Shown: positions 36,101 to 44,290 of the stretch, one piece after another
How the letters are laid out: each line of letters opens with the position of its first letter
How positions within the stretch are numbered: position 1 is the first letter of the stretch
Assembly (NCBI GenBank): GCA_045644465.1
Contig: JAZRGV010000050.1
Coordinates: 1 to 56,039, forward strand
Origin: HGM04593 sp045644465
GTDB lineage: Bacteria; Bacteroidota; Bacteroidia; Bacteroidales; Bacteroidaceae
Reading direction: 5' to 3'
Length of the DNA stretch: 56,039 nucleotides
Made by a program: the position numbers and the translations under genes
The notes under the pieces: generated by a model
Databases searched by the model: none
What the model saw: the letters and a program-made list of their open reading frames with translations, nothing else
What the model was told of the DNA's origin: nothing

Positions 36101-36496
36101 TACATAACCTGAAGGAAGAGCATTCTTGTTCTGCATTGTAGGATATGTACTGCCACCGGTACCACCATATCCCGAAATAGATTTCATTGTAGTACTTGAC
36201 GCGAGCACCTTTCCAACACCGGCCTGTTTGTTATAAACAGAATAACCGTTGGTTGCATCACCAACAAAGCACCAAAGTTCGTCATCATTACCTTTAGCCA
36301 AAGATACGCCAAGGGCAATATGGTCTGCACCTGCATTATCCTTAATGAGTTTCGCTCCATCACCAATACCCATTGTGTACCAAACCGTACCGGGAGCAAA
36401 CTCGCCATTCACGATTGTTGTTGTCTTGAAAGGCACCTGTGCCCACACAGTTGCGACAGCCAAAAACGCAAGCATCGAAAGTAAAGTTTTTTTCAT
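33146..36496 (-). CDS. Secreted exo-sialidase (GH33) with accessory domains and C-terminal tail
   Basis: GH33 enzymes remove terminal sialic acid from glycans, often host mucin. The 1116-residue protein has a signal peptide (1-19, ending TVWAQ). A beta-sandwich-like N-terminal region (about 20-335) follows. The catalytic domain (about 340-760) has the Arg-triad motif YRIPAI near 349, Asp boxes STDNGETW near 393, STDGKNWT near 463 and SDDFGENW near 537, and the nucleophile region AYSTMTLQQDNNIGFLYE near 686 with the Tyr and Glu. C-terminal beta domains end in a short tail, FYDLKGNVVEKPVRGIYVTS onward, like type IX sorting tails. The leader before the start is A/T-only, with no Shine-Dalgarno. 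Confidence 0.9.
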   Translation of the reverse strand: MKKTLLSMLAFLAVATVWAQVPFKTTTIVNGEFAPGTVWYTMGIGDGAKLIKDNAGADHIALGVSLAKGNDDELWCFVGDATNGYSVYNKQAGVGKVLASSTTMKSISGYGGTGGSTYPTMQNKNALPSGYVGAWDFSASDKIANVKGYFMRIHGTNYAVNNFGGLGKLAFWAEGADAGSTIVITPAEANIEILKSNGKFTSSNANGTWHAKWESDEVAGFSLATNANNMQYSGDYIAGYSGQSGTSTYTLTAPEGLVVAGYSFDYVNTNNDSSYELTLNVNGNTYKSSATTKSVSATIEDAARTATFTQSGANKGITFSNFKVYLKLDIRVPEPAFDVFPTLTTNDIPYRIPAITTAKNGNIIAVADYRHSRADIGMATNGRIDLRARISTDNGETWGDIFDIIQGQGAAGTSTPNQMYVGFGDPCIVADRESDSILVISCSGNVSFPNGQRNNHQGIAHFYSTDGKNWTAPVDRSESIYSQFDNTPYGPVRAMFVGSGKISQSKYIKVKDYYRIYCAVLVKDVNGTHVNFALYSDDFGENWTVLGGGDVSPIPSGGDEPKADELPDGSVIISSRTSGGRIYNIFSYTDSKKAEGSWGTSKYSNASNNGTIAVSNSTNGEIMFVPVKRKADDKKMFLALQSVPFGSGRANVGIYYKELETLADFVSPEAFAADWDGHHQSSYLAGAYSTMTLQQDNNIGFLYEEDTYGTNGGGYTIVYKNYSIEYITDSAYVYDATAKHEDIVAADIESKIDGLTGGGYVGCASQNSIDELTGYIDAYKATPSYETYEAINAAIATLPTLEVETGKWYRIRNSVRSNATLYLNPEANRVSTAISNVSDANQLFTFLPTGNDKEFYLYNGNYQYMLGPLGNNEVQPIVTTDKAAAGKWKISSTSAGLSSIICQNKTGGNTGLHLAGDNERLVPWTNNADASLWYIEPVEEFSLAINDYLAVCLPFAFALPQGVTAYVAGDVVVNESGVKYVTIQQYEDDVVAECMPIVLAAEDGEYTFEIVANEENVAVSNKLKGVLKSQTVSDNGVYVLNGEAFVKYSSTLPANAAYYVSDSESDTLAIGIGAGTAVDEIKAQQDVKFYDLKGNVVEKPVRGIYVTSEGNKVLVF

Positions 36497-36579
36497 AAAA
36501 CAGTTATTTAAGTTAATTAATATTAGCCCATATTAAGGGAAGATGATGCGAATATATAATATTTTAATATAAAATCAAA

Positions 36580-36617
36580 AAAAACTGATGGAAGCTCTAT
36601 AGCAACCATCAGTTTTT
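36580..36617 (-). terminator. Terminator of sialidase gene 2
   Basis: A 12-bp stem (AAAAACTGATGG, 36580-36591, with 36606-36617) is followed on the minus strand by a T run, 27 bp beyond the stop of the second sialidase. It makes a single transcript of both sialidases unlikely. Confidence 0.8.
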
Positions 36618-36643
36618 AACAGGAATTATATTTTAGGTAAAAA

Positions 36644-39600
36644 TTACTTTATCAGAACTTTTTTACCACCTATAATATATAAACCGGTACCGGTAATCTT
36701 CTCGACGCGGCGACCGCTGAAATCAAAAATCTCATTGCTTTCTGCTCTTTGCTCCGGCACATTCTCAATTGCTGTTGTGTTATCGCTTTCGAGAGTGAAT
36801 ATCAATGAAGAACCGCCATCTGTAGCAGCAGCATCTGTTGTCCAGTAACCTAAAGCACTATTAACATCATTCAAATAGCCCAAAGAGTGTGAAGAGTTGC
36901 GGAACACAAACTTTCCACTGTTATTCTCCAACATAAATGTAGGCGCAGTTGCATAGTCAACAGCAGAAACGTGTGCATTGTTTGACACAGCACCTCCAAC
37001 AGCTTTTCCGGAGCCGAGCTCACGGTTTACAATCTTGTAACCTGTGAATGGATTACCCACAAAAGCAAAGAGAGCCGCATCACCATTTTGCTCTGTTGCA
37101 CTACAAGCAAACTTGCCATCGGCATCATTATAGCAAACACTCTTTGTGCTACGGATTTTGAGTGAATACCAGCAAGCTTTTTCGTAAGAAGATGATGGTT
37201 TGAAAGGCATATCCTTCAAATTACACTCTATTACGAATGTCTTACCCTCGTCCTCGGCAGTAGCTACGCCATCGGGAGTACCCGATGTCTGCACAAAAGC
37301 AGCAGAAAGAACCGGTGGAAACGCCTCACCAACATATGCCACCTCGGGTTGTTTAACCCACTCGGTATTGCCACAGCAGTATGAATATGTAATTTTCACA
37401 GGCTTTGCACCAGTATCCTGTGCGTCGCCAAGGATTTCAACATACTTGCCGTTTGTTATTTCAGAGATTGTCAAAGGAACATATACCATTGAGTATCCGC
37501 CCGGTGTCTCTTCGTAGAAGAAACCAATACGACCATCGGACTGCAATGTAAATGTACTATAAGCCGAGCCTTGTGCCGTACTTACAAGCATTCCTCGCTC
37601 CCAACCTGTTGCAAATGTTGCCACATCGTTCTTACCACCCTTCTGGTAACTGTATTTACTTGTGATATCCTTGAAATAGAAACCAACATTACGACGTACA
37701 TCACCTGAATACTCCTCAAGACCAAGAGGCAACGACTGCAATACCAAATTATGTATATCGCCATCGGCTCCAAGAACCTTATATGTTGTAATCTCACCGT
37801 TTGTACCATTCCAATCGCTCGGTGCAGGAATATCGCTGTTTGTGCCCTCGCCCCAAGAGCCCTGACCTTTCTCTACATCGGTATATGTGAATATATTGTA
37901 ATAACGTCCGTGAGGCTTGCGTGATGACATAATCACATCACCATTAGGAAGTTCCTCGCACTTAGGCTCGTTTGCATTACCAAAGTTGGGGAAAGGCATA
38001 TCCTCGCGTGTACCAAGAATGTGCCATGTGAGGCCAAAGTCATCGGAATATGCTACACGGTTGTGCATATCCTTACTCCACAAAGCAGCATAAATACGAT
38101 AGTACTCGCCAACTTTGATTTTAGAACTTTGGAATATTCTACCTGAACCAAAGAAGAAGCTCTGCGCTGTATATTGGTCTTGACTTGTCTTGTCGCCCGC
38201 CTTGTAAGCCTCGGTATCCCACAAACCATAGAATTCCTCGGTAATATCGTCGAATATAGCATCGTTACCCTCTACTGCACTGTGGTATGTTTCGCCACCG
38301 TCCTCGCTGTAGAAACGTGCAATACGATTAGGATTCTCGCGTGTTGCACTACCGCACACAGTGCGGCCTGTTACACAAATAAGCAGCACTCGGCCTGTCT
38401 CGCGGTCGATGCAGACAGCAGGGTCGCCATAACCGTCGTTGTGTTGGGTTGTAATATCTCCGTCTACGTTGTCATCAACATTACCTGTGATGATGGTTGT
38501 TCCTTTTTCCCACTTTGAGCCATCGGCTGAACCTATACGTTGCACCAAATCGACACGGCCAAAACCAATATCAGCGCCACAAGGACGATAATCGTTAACA
38601 GCAAGCAACTTGCCATCCTTGCGTGTTGCAATGGCAGGAATACGGTAAGGTGGGTTGTTGTGATACCACAAATATTGATATTCACTCTCCATATCTCCAC
38701 TGAATGTAACAACAGTCTGTTCACCTTCTACTATAGATGCATTCCATCCGTGATAAGTAAAGGTACTCATACTTATTTTTTGGGCATAAGGCAAGTACAT
38801 TTTCATCTCCTTACCATTCAACTCCTTTGTTACGGTTGTTGTAGAAGTTGCGCTTCCATAGGATAGCTTGAAATCGCCGATGCGTGAATTGTTTTCGGGA
38901 TACTTTGTTTCACCCACCACTTGAATAAGCACATTAACCGGTTGAGGATTGATGCGGCTTATTGTCCATCGCGAACCGGCGCCACTGATTCCATAGAATT
39001 TTAAATCACCGCCGTTTCCGCCATACATATTCAAAGAGTATCCACTCTCTACATTTGTAGTAACACCGATACCGGGTTTTTCAGATGCTCCATTCTGACT
39101 CATGTCAAGATACCATTTGGCAGCATCTCCGGTTGTCCACGACGCTACAGTTCCATTGCCCGGTGATGTACTTGCGGTAAGTTTATATTCCTCACCAAGC
39201 TCCTTGCTGTAAATAGCAAATCCATCGGTATTGTTACCTACAAAACAGAATAGCTGATTCTCCAAACTCATATCCAGTGCCGCAGTTCCGGCCACAGATA
39301 CAGCAGGTGCACTCCATACATAATTCGCATTATTGCAGTTAGTCAATCGCAACCACTTATCGCCATATTTTGCAGAGAACACATCAGGCAAAGCATTAGG
39401 ATCGGGCACATTAACTTTGAAGTATGGAAGCCATGATTTCTCGCCACCACCATATACCTTTGGTTCATAGTTGCCGCTTGCATCAGAAATAGCGATACGC
39501 TGACCGCAAGAAGAGATATTCTCGTTTGACTCCGAGAAGAACATGTAGTATGTAACACCCGGTGTAAGGGTTACATTCTCGAATTTGTACTCTATGAGAG

Positions 39601-39901
39601 CATTGTTCTGCGGTGTTGGATTGTTTTTAGAAACAGCAACCTTGCCATTGATATCCTTTGTAGAAGAGATTACCATATAGGCAGTTTTATTACTACTGTT
39701 ATTCACATTGGTGCACAAGTGGATATTGTTTAAAGCCACGCTTGTAACACCATCTGCTGTTGGAACCGCAAGACCAATCCATGTGATATTAGCCTTATCA
39801 TTTGCACCGGATCCAACATTCCAAGCGAGGGGCTCGGCATTTTGTGCCCACACCATTGCAACAGCAAATAGTGCAAGCATCGAAATTATAAGTTTTTTCA
39901 T
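36644..39901 (-). CDS. Secreted exo-sialidase (GH33), paralogue of the downstream gene
   Basis: The 1085-residue protein has a signal peptide (1-19, ending AMVWAQ). Two N-terminal beta regions follow. A GH33 catalytic domain (about 410-800) has YRIPAIATRKDGKLLAVNDY near 420, Asp-box-like GSADGSKW near 450, and AYSTFTLQSDGRIGFFYEE near 778 with the nucleophile Tyr and its Glu partner. It is clearly a paralogue of the gene at 33146 and has the same N-terminal signal style. The C-terminal tail FDFSGRRVEKITGTGLYIIG onward ends in KKVLIK. It has its own -7 box and its own terminator. Confidence 0.9.
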   Translation of the reverse strand: MKKLIISMLALFAVAMVWAQNAEPLAWNVGSGANDKANITWIGLAVPTADGVTSVALNNIHLCTNVNNSSNKTAYMVISSTKDINGKVAVSKNNPTPQNNALIEYKFENVTLTPGVTYYMFFSESNENISSCGQRIAISDASGNYEPKVYGGGEKSWLPYFKVNVPDPNALPDVFSAKYGDKWLRLTNCNNANYVWSAPAVSVAGTAALDMSLENQLFCFVGNNTDGFAIYSKELGEEYKLTASTSPGNGTVASWTTGDAAKWYLDMSQNGASEKPGIGVTTNVESGYSLNMYGGNGGDLKFYGISGAGSRWTISRINPQPVNVLIQVVGETKYPENNSRIGDFKLSYGSATSTTTVTKELNGKEMKMYLPYAQKISMSTFTYHGWNASIVEGEQTVVTFSGDMESEYQYLWYHNNPPYRIPAIATRKDGKLLAVNDYRPCGADIGFGRVDLVQRIGSADGSKWEKGTTIITGNVDDNVDGDITTQHNDGYGDPAVCIDRETGRVLLICVTGRTVCGSATRENPNRIARFYSEDGGETYHSAVEGNDAIFDDITEEFYGLWDTEAYKAGDKTSQDQYTAQSFFFGSGRIFQSSKIKVGEYYRIYAALWSKDMHNRVAYSDDFGLTWHILGTREDMPFPNFGNANEPKCEELPNGDVIMSSRKPHGRYYNIFTYTDVEKGQGSWGEGTNSDIPAPSDWNGTNGEITTYKVLGADGDIHNLVLQSLPLGLEEYSGDVRRNVGFYFKDITSKYSYQKGGKNDVATFATGWERGMLVSTAQGSAYSTFTLQSDGRIGFFYEETPGGYSMVYVPLTISEITNGKYVEILGDAQDTGAKPVKITYSYCCGNTEWVKQPEVAYVGEAFPPVLSAAFVQTSGTPDGVATAEDEGKTFVIECNLKDMPFKPSSSYEKACWYSLKIRSTKSVCYNDADGKFACSATEQNGDAALFAFVGNPFTGYKIVNRELGSGKAVGGAVSNNAHVSAVDYATAPTFMLENNSGKFVFRNSSHSLGYLNDVNSALGYWTTDAAATDGGSSLIFTLESDNTTAIENVPEQRAESNEIFDFSGRRVEKITGTGLYIIGGKKVLIK

Positions 39902-39947
39902 ACAAAATTATTTAATAATTAATATACTTAATTTATGTAATACTTTG

Positions 39948-39955
39948 CAAAGATA
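39948..39955 (-). promoter_or_regulatory. -7 box of sialidase gene 2
   Basis: On the minus strand TATCTTTG is an exact TAnnTTTG match, 47 bp before the start at 39901. The leader between them is almost purely A/T. Confidence 0.6.
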
Positions 39956-39986
39956 TAATTATCTATGAAATAATTGCACATTACAT

Positions 39987-40020
39987 AAAAAAAACGATGA
40001 CAACTAAAAAGTCGCCATCG
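39987..40020 (-). terminator. Terminator of mutS2
   Basis: A 10-bp stem with two G-T pairs (40011-40020 with 39995-40004) precedes a run of T on the minus strand, 25 bp beyond the mutS2 stop. Confidence 0.75.
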
Positions 40021-40044
40021 TAGAGTAATAACGCAAAAACGATG

Positions 40045-42558
40045 TTATTCTATTTCTATCACTGTTATTCCTGCACCGCCGAACTGAACATGCTCGTCGT
40101 GGAAATTCTTTACAAAAGGAAGTGTACTCAGATACTGACGTACAAGGGTGCGCAGTATTCCATTTCCCGTTCCGTGCAATACACGCAACTGATGAGCATT
40201 GCACACCACGGCATCATCAATGAAATAACCCACAGCCTGCACCGCCTCCTCGCCACGCATTCCGCGTATATCTAAATCGGCGCTGAAATTCAATCGTTTC
40301 TGATGCAATTGTTCTTGAGTTTCAGTTGTAAGGAAAGAGACATTGCGCACCTCCTCTTTGGGTGCTTCGGCAGGCTGTAACCTGTCGAGCGAGATTATTG
40401 ATTTTATAGCGCCAAAACTAACCACTGCGCCCGCTTTTTTAATCTCCATAACCTTGCCCACAGCCTGCTGTCCCACTATACGCACAAACATTCCAGGCTC
40501 TATGAGATATCGTTTCGGTTCTTGCTCTTTACGGACACCACTATGCTGCGATGCTGTATCCTTATCCTTTTTGCCGTTCTTTTTACGCTCTTGACGTGCA
40601 AGAATCTTCGCCATCTCGCGGTCGGTCTTTACCTGTTGCTTTTGGCGCGCGAGTTCTTCAATTTGCTTGCTGAAGTCGCTCAACTCCTGACGCGCCTGAC
40701 GAGTTCTTTCTTTTTCGGCCTTAGCCTCAACAATGGCACGTATGGTATTTTCAATCTTGGCATTAGCTTCGCGCAACAGACGTTCAGCCTCCTCGCGTGC
40801 CTCCTTTATTATCTGTTTGCGAGTCTTCTTCAAATCATCACTCGACTCCTGCACCTTGCCAAGCATCTCATCGAGTTCCTTCTCTTTTTGATGAACATTC
40901 TTGCGTTTGCTTTCCCAGTAGCGTTTGTCGCGCACAATATCCTGCAGATATTTATCGGACTGTATGTAATCGCTACCCACAATCTGTGATGCATCGTTTA
41001 TAACCTCCTCGGGCAAGCCAATCTTACGTGCAATCTCCACCGCGAACGAACTGCCCGGGTTACCTATCTGCAACTGGAAGAGAGGGCGCATCTCCCCTCT
41101 GTCATAAAGCATCGCTCCATTTACGATACCGGGAGTAGAATCGGCAAAATGTTTAAGATTTTGATAATGCGTAGTTATTATACCGAATGCTCCACGCTCA
41201 TTGAAACGTTTGAGCAGAGCCTCGGCTATCGCAGCGCCTATAAGCGGCTCCGTTCCACCGCCGAACTCATCGATAAGAATCAAGGATTTTTTATCGCAGA
41301 ACTTCAGCGTATGCTTCATATTGAGCAAGTGACTCGAATAGGTACTCAGGTCATCTTCAATGCTTTGCTGGTCGCCAATATCTATAAACAGACTTTTGAA
41401 AAGACCGGCACGGCTACCTTCGTGAACAGGAATAAGCATTCCGCACTGCAACATATATTGCAACAGGCCGGCAGTCTTAAGGCACACCGACTTACCTCCG
41501 GCATTAGGACCCGAGATAAGCAAAAGACGACGTTCACCATCAAGTTCTATATCAAGCGGCGACATTTTACGTCCATGTCTTCGTAAAGATTTTTCAAGCA
41601 GTGGATGGTAAGCCGCACCCCAATCCATCATAGGACGGTCGCATAGCGAAGGTTTCAAAGCATCGAATTCTATTGCAAGTTCAGCTTTTGCACGAATAAA
41701 GTCCATTTCACCAAGGAATTCGTATGCCTGGAGCAACTGCGGTACTTGTGGACGCAACTCCTGCGAAAAAGCCGAAAGTATTGCTATTATTTCGCGTTTC
41801 TCCTCGGCCTCGAGCTCGCGTATTCTGTTATTAGCCTCAACAACCTCAGCCGGTTCAATAAACACAGTTTTTCCACTTGCCGACTCATCGTGTACAATTC
41901 CACCCATCTTGCGTTTGAGAGCCGGCGCTACAGGTATCACAAGACGTCCGTCACGCATTGTGGGAGAAGCATCCTTCTCAACAAGGCCGTCGGCCTGCGC
42001 ACGACGTAGTATATTGTTAAGGGTGCGCGAGATACCGCTCGACGTACGCACCAGCTCGCCGCGAATACGCGCCAAAGCCGGCGATGCACTATCCTTTACC
42101 GATCCGAACTTATCTATTATGGAATCAATATCACGTATCACACGTGGAAAAGCCTCGACCTCACCGGCAAGCCTGCGCAACGACGGATAGAGCGATGTAT
42201 CCTCGTCGGCATTGCCTTCGCCTTGTTTACGCAACAGCGAAAGCATACGGCCTATTGTGTCGAGCGAACGACGCAACGAATGCAGCTCGTCGGCACTCAT
42301 ATACATTCCTTCGATGCGTATGCGCTGTAATGGCTCACGCACATCAAAGTAGTAATCGTTGGGAAAAGTATCCTCAAGCTGAAGTATGCGAACAAACTCC
42401 ACCACCTCGTCGAGGCGCGTGTTCACCGCAGTAAAATCTGTCATAAACAGCATATCATCAACGCGTTCGCGTCCCAAACCGCTCAAACATTTCTCTTTGA
42501 GCATATGGCGCACCGCATCGAACTCTATTCTTGTTTCAAAATTTTGAGGATATATCAT
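40045..42558 (-). CDS. mutS2: MutS2 (Smr-domain DNA/ribosome-processing ATPase)
   Basis: MutS2 proteins suppress recombination and, in other species, help rescue or split collided ribosomes; they are not part of mismatch repair. The 837-residue protein has the MutS2 core. The Walker A motif GPNAGGKSVCLKTAGL is near 350, and Walker B LILIDEFGGGTEP near 420. A long lysine/glutamate coiled coil lies at about 530-660. The C-terminal Smr domain (about 755-837) has the LDIRGMRGEEA motif and LRVLHGTGNGILR. It lies alone on the minus strand with a terminator. Confidence 0.96.
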   Translation of the reverse strand: MIYPQNFETRIEFDAVRHMLKEKCLSGLGRERVDDMLFMTDFTAVNTRLDEVVEFVRILQLEDTFPNDYYFDVREPLQRIRIEGMYMSADELHSLRRSLDTIGRMLSLLRKQGEGNADEDTSLYPSLRRLAGEVEAFPRVIRDIDSIIDKFGSVKDSASPALARIRGELVRTSSGISRTLNNILRRAQADGLVEKDASPTMRDGRLVIPVAPALKRKMGGIVHDESASGKTVFIEPAEVVEANNRIRELEAEEKREIIAILSAFSQELRPQVPQLLQAYEFLGEMDFIRAKAELAIEFDALKPSLCDRPMMDWGAAYHPLLEKSLRRHGRKMSPLDIELDGERRLLLISGPNAGGKSVCLKTAGLLQYMLQCGMLIPVHEGSRAGLFKSLFIDIGDQQSIEDDLSTYSSHLLNMKHTLKFCDKKSLILIDEFGGGTEPLIGAAIAEALLKRFNERGAFGIITTHYQNLKHFADSTPGIVNGAMLYDRGEMRPLFQLQIGNPGSSFAVEIARKIGLPEEVINDASQIVGSDYIQSDKYLQDIVRDKRYWESKRKNVHQKEKELDEMLGKVQESSDDLKKTRKQIIKEAREEAERLLREANAKIENTIRAIVEAKAEKERTRQARQELSDFSKQIEELARQKQQVKTDREMAKILARQERKKNGKKDKDTASQHSGVRKEQEPKRYLIEPGMFVRIVGQQAVGKVMEIKKAGAVVSFGAIKSIISLDRLQPAEAPKEEVRNVSFLTTETQEQLHQKRLNFSADLDIRGMRGEEAVQAVGYFIDDAVVCNAHQLRVLHGTGNGILRTLVRQYLSTLPFVKNFHDEHVQFGGAGITVIEIE

Positions 42559-42669
42559 TGTTTCTGTTTTTCGAAGCGCGAAGATACATCAATTTCGTCT
42601 TAATTAGAAATTGTTTCTGTTTTTTATTAAAATTAGAGCCGATTATAATTATATATATAATTATTTTCG

Positions 42670-42677
42670 TACTTTTG
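42670..42677 (+). promoter_or_regulatory. Likely -7 box of the 216-residue secreted protein gene
   Basis: TACTTTTG is an exact TAnnTTTG match. It would give a long leader of about 120 nt that is A-rich near the start codon, which lies at 42807. No -33 TTTG is visible at the usual distance. The rest of the 248-bp spacer 42559-42806 holds nothing else recognised. Confidence 0.5.
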
Positions 42678-42806
42678 TATAAACGTGCAATTCGAGCAAC
42701 GACCAGCACAAATAGTATCAAAATCCGAGACCATTTTCTCTGGATGCTAAAAAAAAAGAAAACACAGACAAAAACTTAATATTAACTAATTAAATTATTA
42801 AAAACT

Positions 42807-43457
42807 ATGAAAAAAATTACTATTATTTTTTCTTTGATGGTAGCGATGTTCACAACTGCCATGGCACAGGAAAGCGTTGATTTGGCAACAGGAACCTTCA
42901 GTGGCGAATGGGGCAACAAGGACACCAGATCAGTATGGACAAGCGAGAATGGCTTGAATATTGTTGCAAAAGATGCAAACGGAAATGAAGTTGCTTCAAT
43001 GAAATATCACAACTACAATTTCCGATTAGACATAAACCAAGGCACCGCAACACCTATTGAATACACAATTACTGCACCCGAAGGTTACGAGCTAACCAGC
43101 ATGAAATTCAAGAATGGATACAAATCGTACAACATGACTGTTGATTACGGTTTGACAAGTTACAACCTTGAAGGTAATGCAACTGTACAGGAAATCGTTT
43201 TCACCAATAATAACACTTCGTTTGAATTATACGGTAATGCAGGACTTTTCATTTATATAACAGAACTTGTTATCACCAAAGTTGGAGGTGACAACGAAGG
43301 TGAAGAAGGCGAAGTTGAAGGCGGCGAAAGCGAAACAAGCATCAACGAAGTAAAAGTTGAAAACGCACAGGTTATCTACGACCTCACAGGCCGTCGCGTT
43401 GACGAAATCACCGAGAAGGGTATCTATATCATCAACGGCAAAAAGGTTATCAAGTAA
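42807..43457 (+). CDS. Small secreted beta-sandwich protein with sorting-like C-terminal tail
   Basis: The 216-residue protein has a signal peptide (1-20, ending AMAQ). One beta-rich domain follows (about 25-160), containing YTITAPEGYELTSMKF. This matches the sialidase 1 N-terminal region YTLTAPEGLVVAGYSFDY, so the domain looks like the accessory domain of that enzyme on its own. An acidic, Gly/Glu-rich linker (about 165-185, GEEGEVEGGESE) leads to the tail IYDLTGRRVDEITEKGIYII onward, ending KKVIK. Its function is unknown; glycan binding is an inference. Confidence 0.75.
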   Translation: MKKITIIFSLMVAMFTTAMAQESVDLATGTFSGEWGNKDTRSVWTSENGLNIVAKDANGNEVASMKYHNYNFRLDINQGTATPIEYTITAPEGYELTSMKFKNGYKSYNMTVDYGLTSYNLEGNATVQEIVFTNNNTSFELYGNAGLFIYITELVITKVGGDNEGEEGEVEGGESETSINEVKVENAQVIYDLTGRRVDEITEKGIYIINGKKVIK

Positions 43458-43489
43458 ACAAAAGCCAACTTACTATAACGAAAACAACA

Positions 43490-43517
43490 TACCCGAGCGG
43501 GGTACCCCGCTCGGGTA
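43490..43517 (+). terminator. GC-rich palindrome after the 216-residue protein gene
   Basis: A perfect 28-bp palindrome has the core CCCGAGCGGGGTACCCCGCT and follows the stop by 33 bp. It is the most GC-rich hairpin in the window and probably a terminator, with AATT after it and no long T run. Confidence 0.65.
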
Positions 43518-43530
43518 ATTTAAACGACCG

Positions 43531-44289
43531 ATGGAGTACATTTACAAGAACATAAAGGTAAACATCAACGTTCAAGGAGAGGGCAATCCTATATTGCTGT
43601 TGCACGGTTGGGGATGCAGTAATGAGATTTTCCGCGACATACAACAGGTGTTGTCGCAGAACTACACCACATACAACTTCGACTTTCCCGGCTTTGGTGC
43701 ATCCGACGAGCCCGACACTGTGTGGGGCACCGAAGATTACACAGCCATGGTTGAGCAGTTTGTAAAAGACAACAGCATCTGCAACCCGGCTCTTGTTGGA
43801 CACTCCTTCGGTGGAAGAATAAGTATCATCTACGCTTCGCGCAACAGCGTAAGCCGTGTTGTTCTGGTGGACGCAGCAGGCATAAAGCCCAAACGTCCAC
43901 TCAAATATTACTGGAAGGTATATACATTCAAGGCTCTCAAATGGCTGTGCAATACCTTTTTACCCAAACAGACAGCAAAGGCTGTCATCGACAAACGACG
44001 CAAGGGCTCAGGCTCAAGCGACTACAACAACGCATCACCAATGATGCGTGCCATATTATCAAAGGTGGTAAACGAAGATCTCACTCACCTGTTGGCAAAG
44101 ATAAAGGCCCCCACCCTTTTGTTCTGGGGGAATATGGACACCGCTACACCATTAAGCGATGCCAAGACTATGGAACGCCTCATACCCGACGCCGGGCTTG
44201 TGGTAGCACATGGAACAGGACACTTCTCGTTCATTGAGAACGCAGGATTGTTCAAAGCTGTAATGAAAAACTTTTTCAACATAAAATAA
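43531..44289 (+). CDS. Alpha/beta hydrolase
   Basis: The 252-residue protein has the alpha/beta hydrolase fold. The oxyanion region is HGWGCSNEI near residues 26-34. The nucleophile elbow is GHSFGG near 90-95, with Ser near residue 92. An acidic residue lies around DTATPLSD near 206, and the C-terminal histidine is in GTGHFSFIE near 229-237. Its substrate is unknown. The stop is one base from the start of the Mur ligase gene (44291), showing tight coupling in an operon. Confidence 0.9.
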   Translation: MEYIYKNIKVNINVQGEGNPILLLHGWGCSNEIFRDIQQVLSQNYTTYNFDFPGFGASDEPDTVWGTEDYTAMVEQFVKDNSICNPALVGHSFGGRISIIYASRNSVSRVVLVDAAGIKPKRPLKYYWKVYTFKALKWLCNTFLPKQTAKAVIDKRRKGSGSSDYNNASPMMRAILSKVVNEDLTHLLAKIKAPTLLFWGNMDTATPLSDAKTMERLIPDAGLVVAHGTGHFSFIENAGLFKAVMKNFFNIK

Positions 44290-44290
44290 G

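Noticed and set aside
40522..40989. Long plus-strand reading frame of 155 codons across from mutS2
   Set aside because: It lies wholly opposite the well-supported mutS2 coding region and shows no family pattern. Its Leu/Phe-rich composition is what an antisense read of a charged coiled coil gives.
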